DNA of 8,127 nt from Spirochaeta sp. (GTDB lineage: Bacteria > Spirochaetota > Spirochaetia > DSM-27196 > Alkalispirochaetaceae), in contig JAQIBO010000002.1 of NCBI GenBank assembly GCA_027859055.1, positions 1 to 8,127 on the forward strand, given 5' to 3'. Below the pieces are notes generated by a model. It was not told where the DNA came from. It saw only the letters and a list, made by a program, of their open reading frames with translations, and did no database searches. Each line of letters begins with the position of its first letter. The first letter of the stretch is position 1. This document shows positions 1 to 4,895 of this stretch, in pieces. The position numbers and the translations under genes are program-made.

Positions 1-304
1 CCATCCGCCCCGGAACAACAATCCCCTTGCGGATGGTTCTACCTTCGAGGTGGACCGCGACGTTGTTTCCGGGTGTGACGGAACCGCCCTCAAATATGTC
101 CGAGAAATACAGCATCTGATCGGAGCCGAACGCGAGTGAAGCGTGCATCACCTTGTCTTTCCACTTATCGCTGATCGGCATATCCGCGTTCGGCGGCATG
201 TCACCGAAGCGCATGATCGAGACTTCACCGCCGAGGACCCGTGCGTACAGCGCGAGGGCCTCTTCACACGTGCCGGGAAACGTCAGATACGGAACGGCGT
301 TCAT
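1..304 (-). CDS. VOC/PhnB-like (glyoxalase-fold) protein, 3' end outside window
   Basis: Read on the minus strand from the ATG at 304, this gives about 101 residues beginning MNAVPYLTFPGTCEEALALY, then RVLGGEV, MRFGDMPP, VMHASLAFGSDQMLYFSD and GGSVTPGNNVAVHLEG. This is the layout of the PhnB/YjdN branch of the vicinal-oxygen-chelate superfamily: a first beta-alpha-beta module, then a short acidic strand with a substrate loop. Members are small soluble proteins of about 130-150 residues, often called 3-demethylubiquinone methyltransferase-like, and mostly without a proven reaction. GAGGGGG at 317-311 lies 6 bases before the ATG and fixes the start. The last visible stretch (IRKGIVVPGRM) follows VHLEGRT with less spacer than I would expect before the usual GG-V-MPLG segment, so a small internal deletion is possible. 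The gene leaves the window at its left edge. It is transcribed away from the TetR-like remnant upstream. Confidence 0.85.
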   Translation of the reverse strand, partial: MNAVPYLTFPGTCEEALALYARVLGGEVSIMRFGDMPPNADMPISDKWKDKVMHASLAFGSDQMLYFSDIFEGGSVTPGNNVAVHLEGRTIRKGIVVPGRM

Positions 305-327
305 TTCGAACCCCCTCAGAATACGGA

Positions 328-349
328 GTAAAATACCTGACAATTTTAC
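328..349. promoter_or_regulatory. Inverted repeat GTAAAAT-N8-ATTTTAC, candidate operator
   Basis: Perfect 7-base arms at 328-334 and 343-349 flank an 8-base spacer. The element lies 24 bases upstream of the VOC-like start, in an AT-rich island within GC-rich DNA, between that gene and a TetR-like C-terminal remnant on the other strand. TetR-family repressors usually bind palindromes of this size in a shared intergenic region. Assigning this one as their operator is inference. Confidence 0.45.
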
Positions 350-354
350 ACCTG

Positions 355-498
355 TTCCGGGTCGGTCGCAAGCTGGAACTTCGTGACCGGGCGTACGTGC
401 GCGGCCTCGCCGGCCTGGTTTCCGGTTCGCTCTTGTCACCCGCAGGCGACGATCGGTCGCTGCGGCGGCTCATGACCGCTCTGACCCGGGGGCTGTAG
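355..498 (+). pseudogene. C-terminal remnant resembling a TetR-family regulator
   Basis: The frame ending in TAG at 496-498 reads RVGRKLELRDRAYVRGLAGL, then VSGSLLSPAGDDRSLRRL and MTALTRGL. An alpha-helical stretch ending in LRRLMTALTRGL resembles the last helix of many TetR-family regulators. No helix-turn-helix domain and no start of its own are present. The frame stays open leftward only through DNA that belongs to the opposing VOC gene and the palindrome. I read this as the tail of a regulator whose DNA-binding part was deleted, leaving its putative operator beside the remaining target gene. The match is short and rests on composition and pattern only; an unrelated open frame is possible. 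Confidence 0.35.
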
Positions 499-500
499 GG

Positions 501-521
501 CACCGGAACGTTCTTCCGGTG
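501..521. repeat. Perfect hairpin, 8-bp stem with 5-base loop
   Basis: CACCGGAA (501-508) and TTCCGGTG (514-521) form a perfect stem right after the TetR-like stop. No U-run follows, so this is not a standard intrinsic terminator. It may still act as an mRNA 3' stabiliser or a factor-dependent stop for the preceding remnant. Confidence 0.4.
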
Positions 522-572
522 GGTTCCACTTCGCTCCCGGGAGCTGACGTGTACGACGGGATCCGAAGGCGC

Positions 573-578
573 TATATT
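573..578 (+). promoter_or_regulatory. TATATT -10-like box just before the AlkC-like start
   Basis: TATATT ends 7 bases before the ATG at 586, so a transcript would begin at or next to the start codon. No Shine-Dalgarno sequence lies between them (TCTCCCG). This spacing is the pattern of leaderless promoters. No convincing -35 box is visible at 17 bases; the best is TGTACG. Confidence 0.35.
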
Positions 579-585
579 TCTCCCG

Positions 586-1026
586 ATGGTAAAAAAGTTC
601 AAGGACTACTACGACGCTGAGTGCGCCCGGCTGATTGCCTCCCGTCTTGGTGAGGCGATGGGCACCGGCGGATTTGACGGCGACCATTTCGTCGCTGAGA
701 TCTCCAGCTGGCTTGAGGCCGATCCCCCTTTCAGCGCCCGGCAGGACATCTTCGCAACTGCCCTGGAACACCATCTTCCGCTGGACGACCCGCCAGACCA
801 CCGCGCCCTCGACCATTTCGACCGCTTTCGCGGCGTTCTGCACCATCTGCGCGCCGACCCGGAGCGCTTCGTCCAGAAGAGCGTCGGAAACAACCTTAAC
901 GATCTGATGAAAGCGGATCCCGACCGCGCGTGGGATATGATCCGGGAGTGGGAGGCGGGACCGGATGACCCCGCGACGCGCTGGATCATCCGTCACGGCA
1001 CGCGCAGCCTGCGAAAGAAGAACTAA
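586..1026 (+). pseudogene. AlkC-like DNA alkylation repair (HEAT-repeat) protein, internally deleted
   Basis: The open frame encodes 146 residues. Residues 1-70 (VKKFKDYYDAE, FDGDHFVAEIS, ALEHHLPLDD) match the N-terminus of AlkC-type HEAT-repeat proteins, which act on alkylated bases in DNA. Residues 87-142 (DPERFVQKSVGNNLNDLMK, WIIRHGTRSL) match the conserved C-terminal repeat, usually seen as VANNLNDISKDHP and RWIIRHALRTL. Family members are usually far longer, with several repeats between these blocks. Here they are joined by about 15 residues, so the central repeats that shape the DNA-binding groove are gone. The protein also ends at RKKN, earlier than the usual short tail. The frame is intact, so a small protein could still be made, but repair activity is unlikely. 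The ATG follows a TATATT box with no visible ribosome site. Its TAA overlaps the stop of the convergent membrane gene. Confidence 0.7.
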
Positions 1027-1334
1027 CGGTTCAGCCAGCTCTTTCGTTCGGCTGGAGCCACCTTCACAATGGCCAGCGCCGCGAGGAACGTTTCGAGGAG
1101 ACTGAGAGGGATCGCAAACGGAAGGATGCCAAACGGAAGCACGCTCATGTTTCCGACCACCAGCCACATCAGCACGAACCCCACAAACCAGCTGATTGCA
1201 ACGGTCTCAATGAGAGAAAACCGGCGTGAGATCGTGTAGATCCCGACGGCGAAGAGGAGTGACCACACGCCCCAGATCGCTCCATTGATGGGAGCCATCG
1301 GAAACTCGAGCCCCAGTCTGGCGTAGTGAGACAT
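1023..1334 (-). CDS. Small multi-pass membrane protein, unknown family
   Basis: From the ATG at 1334 the frame encodes 103 residues. Three hydrophobic segments are evident: about residues 16-36 (INGAIWGVWSLLFAVGIYTI), 43-61 (ETVAISWFVGFVLMWLVVG) and 65-93 (PFGILPFAIPLSLLETFLAA), followed by a basic tail (ERKSWLNR). This fits an inner-membrane protein. I do not recognise the family. The frame stays open upstream to 1475, with other ATGs at 1400 and 1475, but that part lies opposite the arsR-like sequence, is not hydrophobic and has no ribosome site, so I prefer 1334. The preferred start also lacks a clear Shine-Dalgarno, so the gene may have lost its true 5' end. Its TAG and the TAA of the AlkC-like gene overlap in CTAA at 1023-1026. 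Confidence 0.6.
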   Translation of the reverse strand: MSHYARLGLEFPMAPINGAIWGVWSLLFAVGIYTISRRFSLIETVAISWFVGFVLMWLVVGNMSVLPFGILPFAIPLSLLETFLAALAIVKVAPAERKSWLNR

Positions 1335-1391
1335 CCACCGGAGGAACCGAGTTCTGGTCGAAACCTTCCGATCGGGGATGACACGAGAAGC

Positions 1392-1397
1392 AGGAGG
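1392..1397 (+). promoter_or_regulatory. Perfect Shine-Dalgarno AGGAGG for the arsR-like gene
   Basis: AGGAGG sits 5 bases before the ATG at 1403, which is good spacing. It marks 1403 as the original start of the arsR-like gene, although that ATG is in a different frame from the recognisable ArsR sequence. Confidence 0.6.
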
Positions 1398-1402
1398 CAT
1401 CA

Positions 1403-1649
1403 ATGAAGCGTCGGCGGACTCTCCGTCCGCGCCCTTGCCAATCCCGGTCACTACGAGGTCATGTTCGCCGATCACTCCGCCCTCGGGCAGGACGCCGCCT
1501 GCGATCGCGAGTTCGTCGAGACCGGCGTGCTTCAGGCACGACGATCGGGCAAGACCGTCTTCTATCGACCCAACCGGGCGCGGGCGCTCTTCCTGGTCGA
1601 TCAGTTGCGCGCGTATCTGACGACGTGCTGCCCCGAAGCGCCGGAGTGA
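1403..1649 (+). pseudogene. ArsR-family metalloregulator, frameshifted and degraded
   Basis: ArsR proteins are small winged-helix repressors that release DNA on binding arsenite or metals. The frame ending at TGA 1647-1649 reads SVRALANPGHYEVMF (from about 1407), then ALGQDAACDREF and TGVLQARRSGKTVFYRP, then FLVDQLRAYLTTCCPEAPE. ALANPxxYEVM is the usual first helix, GVLQARRSGKTVFYRP the wing, and TTCCPE a C-terminal vicinal cysteine pair that could bind As(III). Between EVM and GVLQ only about 25 residues remain where a full helix-turn-helix needs about 40-45, and the recognition-helix pattern is largely lost. The ATG with the good ribosome site (1403) is in another frame, so a +1 shift between 1406 and about 1425 is needed to reach ArsR sequence. 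It lies directly upstream of an arsM-like gene, as expected of an arsenic operon. Confidence 0.6.
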
Positions 1650-1685
1650 ACTCGGGCCGCACGAGGAGCATCTCTTTACGCATAA

Positions 1686-1705
1686 ATATCGTCATATCGA
1701 GATAT
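1686..1705 (+). promoter_or_regulatory. Cluster of ATATC/GATAT half-sites, candidate ArsR operator
   Basis: ATATC occurs at 1686-1690 and 1694-1698, and its complement GATAT at 1701-1705. The last two form ATATC-GA-GATAT. The element is AT-rich, lies 26 bases before the methyltransferase start with the good ribosome site, and is followed by TATAAC at 1703-1708, a usable -10 box. AT-rich palindromes of this kind are typical ArsR/SmtB sites. The assignment to ArsR is inferred from position and form. Confidence 0.5.
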
Positions 1706-1713
1706 AACACACA

Positions 1714-1720
1714 AAAGGAG
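1714..1720 (+). promoter_or_regulatory. Shine-Dalgarno AAAGGAG before the arsM-like gene
   Basis: AAAGGAG lies 10 bases before the ATG at 1731, which opens with MKCCD. It is the only good ribosome site upstream of the methyltransferase and indicates that translation starts at 1731 rather than at the in-frame ATG at 1820. Confidence 0.55.
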
Positions 1721-1730
1721 CGAGAACGAG

Positions 1731-2518
1731 ATGAAATGCTGTGACAGGAACTGGCCGCCACCGGTGGCGCGCGCTTCGCCCGCTACGAGCCGCGCGCCGG
1801 CGCGTCGCCATCCTCGGAGATGCTCGAGAGCTCGTTTGGATGCGGCGACCCGGTAGCGTTCAGCGGGTTGAGGGAAGGCCAGACCGTGCTCGACCTCGGC
1901 TCCGGAGCGGGGCTCGATCTGGTGCTCGCCGCCGCGAAAGTCGGCCCGTCCGGAAAGGTGATCGGCGTGGACCTCAGCGACGCCATGATCGAGCGCGCCC
2001 GGTCAAACGCCCGCGCGGCGGGCTGGGAGAACATTGAGCTTCGCCGTGGCGCGATCGAAGCGCGGCCGGTGGAATCGGCGAGTGTCGACTGGGTCATATC
2101 CAACTGCGTGATCAATCTCTCCCCTGAAAAGGATCAGGTCTTTCGCGAGATCTACCGCGTTCTCCATCCGGGGGGCCGCGTTCTCGTATCCGACATCGTC
2201 GCGGAGAATCTGCCCTTTTGGGTACGCAGGAGCGGTCTCCTGACCGTCGCGTGCGTCGCCGGGGCGATCCCGGAATCCGACTACCTCGCGGGTATGGCGG
2301 CGGCGGGACTCACCGCCCCGGCGATTCGCGGACGCATGCACTACAGCGCCCGTCAGATGGTAGAGGTCGTCATGGAGTCACTTCCGGGGTGGACCCTCGC
2401 ATTGTTCGGATGGATGGTGCGGCCGCTGCTCACCCGGATGGCGATGCCCGTTGCCGGGCGACTCTGGAGCGTCCGCGTCGCGGCGCACAAGGATGACGGA
2501 GACGAGACCCGTTCATGA
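1731..2518 (+). pseudogene. arsM: ArsM-like arsenite S-adenosylmethionine methyltransferase, N-terminal frameshift
   Basis: ArsM methylates As(III) in the cytoplasm with SAM, yielding methylated arsenicals. From the in-frame ATG at 1820 there are 232 residues: SSFGCGDPVAFSGL, the SAM motif VLDLGSGAGLD (23-33), the acidic VIGVDLSDAMIERAR (48-62), SNCVINLSPEK and CVAGAIPESDY. Cys8, Cys96 and Cys145 sit in the three contexts where ArsM enzymes carry their arsenite-binding cysteines. The ribosome site at 1714-1720 serves ATG 1731 (MKCCD), in another frame. The matching upstream sequence (QELAATGGARFARYEPRAG) follows an in-frame TGA at 1742-1744. A one-base loss near 1745-1750 would restore MKCCD-ELAATGG. 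The enzyme core is intact and a protein from 1820 could form, but no ribosome site is well spaced for it (CGGAG abuts the ATG). A sequencing error would make the gene whole. The upstream arsR-like remnant supports the arsenic role. Confidence 0.7.
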
Positions 2519-2523
2519 AGATC

Positions 2524-2549
2524 CGGTGGACCCGCCGAGTATCCCACCG
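2524..2549. repeat. Inverted repeat CGGTGG/CCACCG after arsM-like gene
   Basis: Six-base arms at 2524-2529 and 2544-2549 flank a 14-base loop just after the methyltransferase stop and just before the next promoter. It lacks a U-run, so a terminator role is only possible. Confidence 0.25.
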
Positions 2550-2554
2550 AAGAA

Positions 2555-2583
2555 TTGACCGCGCCGGGACGTGTAGCTACATT
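2555..2583 (+). promoter_or_regulatory. Sigma70-type promoter TTGACC-17-TACATT
   Basis: TTGACC at 2555-2560 and TACATT at 2578-2583 are 17 bases apart, close to consensus with optimal spacing. It is followed by GGGGAGG at 2604-2610 and an ATG at 2616. It should drive the GAF remnant, YHS and DinB genes as one transcript. Confidence 0.7.
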
Positions 2584-2615
2584 TATCTCAGTCTACGGTC
2601 GACGGGGAGGGTGAG

Positions 2616-2762
2616 ATGGAGTCTGGAAGACTGTACTACGAGGGGTTTGAACGGAAGTGGCGCGACGTCCTCGCGTCGATCCTCGATGACAGCGGGATTC
2701 AGTCGTTGCTGATCATGCGATCCACACCGACCCACATAGTGGCAGTGGTGAGCGCCGTATGA
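2616..2762 (+). pseudogene. N-terminal remnant of a GAF-domain-type protein
   Basis: The 48-codon frame reads MESGRLYYEGFERKWRDVLA, then SILDDSGIQSLLIMRSTPTH and IVAVVSAV before TGA. A leading helix followed by DSGIxSLLIMRSTPTHIVAVVSA resembles the first strand and helix of stand-alone GAF sensor domains, which continue for more than 100 further residues. The sequence stops where the family would run on after VVSAG, so the rest appears deleted. The start is well supported by GGGGAGG 5 bases upstream and a strong promoter. Its TGA overlaps the ATG of the YHS gene (ATGA at 2759-2762), so translating this stub probably feeds ribosomes to that gene. It may now serve as a leader peptide. The GAF assignment comes from pattern recognition of a short segment. 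Confidence 0.55.
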
Positions 2763-3235
2763 GGCTGCTCATGGTCGCGGTGCTGGTCTTGTTTGTCGGT
2801 GCGGGTGTCCTTGTGTGGGCGTCGGGAAACCACGAAGGTCGGATCAACACCGACGCAGCCGGTGTGGCGATCGAAGGCTATGACCCTGTCGCGTACTTCA
2901 CACGCGGCGCCCCGGTCGCGGGAAGTGCGGACTTCACGTACGACTGGGATGGTGTCACGTGGCACTTCGCTTCCGCCGAGCATCGTGATCGCTTCATCTC
3001 TGATCCGGAGGCGTACGCTCCGGCGTACGGCGGATACTGCGCCTGGGCCGTTGCCGAGGGGAAAGTCGCGGGAATCAATCCGGCCATGTGGCACATCGAG
3101 AATGGAACGCTCTACCTCAACTACTCCGCCGGCACGAACCGCCGTTTTCTATCGGACGTCAGCGGCAACACTGCCCGCGCTGATGCCAACTGGCCGCAGA
3201 TACGGTCCGGGCTGGATGCGGAGGCTTCCGAATGA
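2759..3235 (+). CDS. YHS-domain protein, exported or membrane-anchored
   Basis: The 158-residue product begins with a hydrophobic segment (residues 3-21, LLMVAVLVLFVGAGVLVWA), a signal peptide or N-terminal anchor, which puts the rest outside the cytoplasmic membrane. The YHS family core follows: INTDAAGVAIEGYDPVAYF (29-47), a WDGVTWHFASAEHRDRFISD block (63-82) and the signature YGGYCAWAV (90-98). It ends with the usual GNTARADANWPQI tail (136-148). Such proteins are thought to bind metal or cofactor through the YHS motif; their function is mostly unproven. It is full length with no missing motif. The start overlaps the stop of the upstream GAF-like stub, and its own stop overlaps the start of the DinB-like gene. 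No independent ribosome site stands out, so translation probably depends on coupling. Confidence 0.88.
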   Translation: MRLLMVAVLVLFVGAGVLVWASGNHEGRINTDAAGVAIEGYDPVAYFTRGAPVAGSADFTYDWDGVTWHFASAEHRDRFISDPEAYAPAYGGYCAWAVAEGKVAGINPAMWHIENGTLYLNYSAGTNRRFLSDVSGNTARADANWPQIRSGLDAEASE

Positions 3236-3759
3236 CGAAGGAGTCGCTGCACACGGAACTCTCCGCGGCCCGGACGGCTACGCTCTCCATGATCGAGGCC
3301 GTCGACGAAGCGATTCGGTCGCGCGTACCCGCGGGTCACACGTGGTCGGCGCTGATGGTGCTTGACCACCTCCGCATTCTCGACGAACAGGTCGCCGCGG
3401 TGACACAGCGTCTCGCGGCGCGGGCGAAGAAGGGCGGGGCGGAAGCGCCGCCGGATGAGCTTGTCGGGCTCCGGGAGCTCGACTCCTGTGAGGATGGCGT
3501 GATGGACGCTCCCTCCGTCCCCGGAATGGAACCGCGCGATCCGGCGCCGGCCACGGTCATGACCGACGCCGCGGCGGCGCGGGCCAAGCTCATCTCCGCA
3601 GTGGAGAACGTGTGGGCAGTGGATTGTCGGGAGCGACGCTTCCCGCATCCGTGGCTCGGTCCCATGAACGCGTACGAGTGGCTCCACTTCGCGGCCGTCC
3701 ATGAACGGGGGCACCACGCGCACCTGCGGACGATTCTTGCTGCGGTCGAGGAGCGTTAG
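3232..3759 (+). CDS. DinB-family protein (putative metal-dependent hydrolase or thiol transferase fold)
   Basis: The 175-residue product has the DinB four-helix bundle pattern. TWSALMVLDHL near residues 37-47 supplies His46, and HERGHHAHLRTIL near residues 157-169 supplies His157 and His161, the H...HxxxH triad that binds a divalent metal in this fold. The WLGPMNAYEWLHFAAVHERGHH segment before the last helix is typical of the family. Relatives include bacillithiol and mycothiol transferases as well as many uncharacterised stress proteins, so substrate and reaction cannot be assigned. The central part (residues 64-115) is rich in Ala, Pro and acidic residues and more variable. The start overlaps the YHS stop (ATGA), indicating one operon and translational coupling. 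The next gene has its own promoter. Confidence 0.8.
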   Translation: MTKESLHTELSAARTATLSMIEAVDEAIRSRVPAGHTWSALMVLDHLRILDEQVAAVTQRLAARAKKGGAEAPPDELVGLRELDSCEDGVMDAPSVPGMEPRDPAPATVMTDAAAARAKLISAVENVWAVDCRERRFPHPWLGPMNAYEWLHFAAVHERGHHAHLRTILAAVEER

Positions 3760-3778
3760 CAGCACCGGAGAAAACCTG

Positions 3779-3809
3779 TTGACCCTCCCCCTACTGGAGC
3801 CTTGATTAT
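3779..3809 (+). promoter_or_regulatory. MerR-type promoter with 19-bp spacer and operator
   Basis: TTGACC at 3779-3784 and GATTAT at 3804-3809 are 19 bases apart, the over-long spacer typical of promoters activated by MerR-family proteins. Within the spacer, CTCC (3785-3788) and GGAG (3796-3799) form the short dyad seen in operators of the BmrR/CueR kind. It immediately precedes a merR-type gene, so autoregulation is the natural reading. Confidence 0.72.
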
Positions 3810-3895
3810 CATGAAAGGAACGGATGGGTGAAGGAGTATCGTGGAAATATATCGAACTGGCGCAGCCCCTCGCGCACGCCATCTTCCGAGGAACC

Positions 3896-4763
3896 ATGCA
3901 GGAATACCCGATCGGACAGTTTTCGTTGATCACAAAATTGTCGGTGAAGACGCTCCGCTTCTACCACGAGAAGGGTATTCTGGTACCTGCGCGGGTGGAT
4001 CCGTTCACCTGCTACCGCTACTACAACGACGCAAACGCCGAGCGGGCACGCATCATCGTCACGCTGCGCCACCTGGAGTTCTCCATAGAGGAAGTCGAAG
4101 AGATCGTCCGTTCGTGCTCCGAGGACGAACAGGCGGTCGCTTTCCTGCGTCGGAAGGCCGAAGAGATCCGAGGGGTAGTCCGGCGCTACCGCTCCGTAGA
4201 GAACGAACTCAACCGAATCCTCGCCGCGATTGATGTGCAGGCGAACAAGGAGGCACACATGATTGCTGAAAAATCTCTTTCACCGTTCGACGCCGTAACG
4301 ATCCGCTACAGAGGCCGCTACGACGAGATGGGTCCGCACATCGGACTCCTCTACCGCATCGCCGGGCGCTTCGCGGCTGCCCCGATCAAGACGCTGTACT
4401 GGGATCCCGAGTACATGGACGATGGCGCCGATGTCGAGGTCTGCCTGCCGGTCAAGACTGAAGCGACGGAGAAGGTTTTCGGTGCCGTGGAACGCTACGC
4501 GCGGAACCAGGGCGCAGACCGCACGGATCCCCCACCCGGGACGCTGGCAGCGCTGCGTCTTTCCGATGGTCGCGTACTGCCTCATCCACGAGGGAGGCTA
4601 CGACACGATCGGGGTCACCTACCAGAAAGCCACCGACGCGGTCGTGGGTGCGGGCAAGATTCTGCAGGTGCCGTCCCGCGAGGTGTACCTCAAAGGCCCC
4701 GGAATGATCTTCCGTGGCAACCCCGCGAGCTACCGCACCGAGGTGCAGCTGGTGGTGGAGTAA
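3896..4763 (+). pseudogene. MerR-family regulator with GyrI-like effector domain (BmrR type), frameshifted
   Basis: MerR proteins twist over-long promoters to activate them; BmrR-type members sense drugs or other hydrophobic ligands through a GyrI-like C-terminal domain. From ATG 3896: YPIGQFSLITKLSVKTLRFY (4-23) is the helix-turn-helix, RYYNDANAERARIIVTLRHL the wing and next helices, and residues 87-116 (LRRKAEEIRGVVRRYRSVEN) a dimerisation coiled coil. The effector domain starts near residue 128 (LSPFDAVTIRYRGRY) and reads to about residue 225 (RLSDG). It then continues in the +1 frame from about 4569 as VAYCLIHEGGYDTIG through GPGMIFRGNP to YRTEVQLVVE. A single shift near 4568-4577 breaks it. 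Unshifted, translation reads junk for another 130 residues, to 4975. Loss of one CGCGT copy (GGT-CGCGT-CGCGT-AC to GGT-CGCGT-AC) would explain the break; a sequencing error is equally possible. GAGGA lies 3 bases before 3896. An alternative start at 3824 has AAGGA 4 bases upstream and would add 24 residues. Confidence 0.8.
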
Positions 4764-4786
4764 ACGGGTGCGCCGCGGGTCCGTTT
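4762..4786. repeat. Inverted repeat AAACGG/CCGTTT after the MerR gene
   Basis: Six-base arms at 4762-4767 and 4781-4786 enclose a GC-rich 13-base loop starting at the MerR stop codon. A run of C rather than T follows. It is a weak candidate for a transcription stop between the MerR and MDR genes. Confidence 0.25.
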
Positions 4787-4805
4787 CCCCGTTCATCGTC
4801 AGCAG

Positions 4806-4835
4806 TTGCCGGAGTTCGCCGGGAGCATGTACACT
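4806..4835 (+). promoter_or_regulatory. Candidate promoter TTGCCG-18-TACACT for the MDR gene
   Basis: TTGCCG at 4806-4811 and TACACT at 4830-4835 are 18 bases apart, about 60 bases before the MDR start. The boxes are moderate matches to sigma70. The spacing suggests that this gene is transcribed separately from the MerR gene. Confidence 0.45.
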
Positions 4836-4895
4836 CCTTCCATCCACGCGGGCTGCTCAGCGATGGAAGTTTCCGCAAGACGAGAGGGTTTTTCG

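Noticed and set aside
436..1167. Minus-strand open frame of 243 codons opposite the AlkC-like gene
   Set aside because: The plus strand carries the conserved HEAT motifs; the antisense product is low-complexity and basic.
3121..3933. Minus-strand open frame of 270 codons opposite YHS, DinB and MerR
   Set aside because: It crosses three genes with clear family matches on the other strand and the MerR promoter; its product has no recognisable domain.
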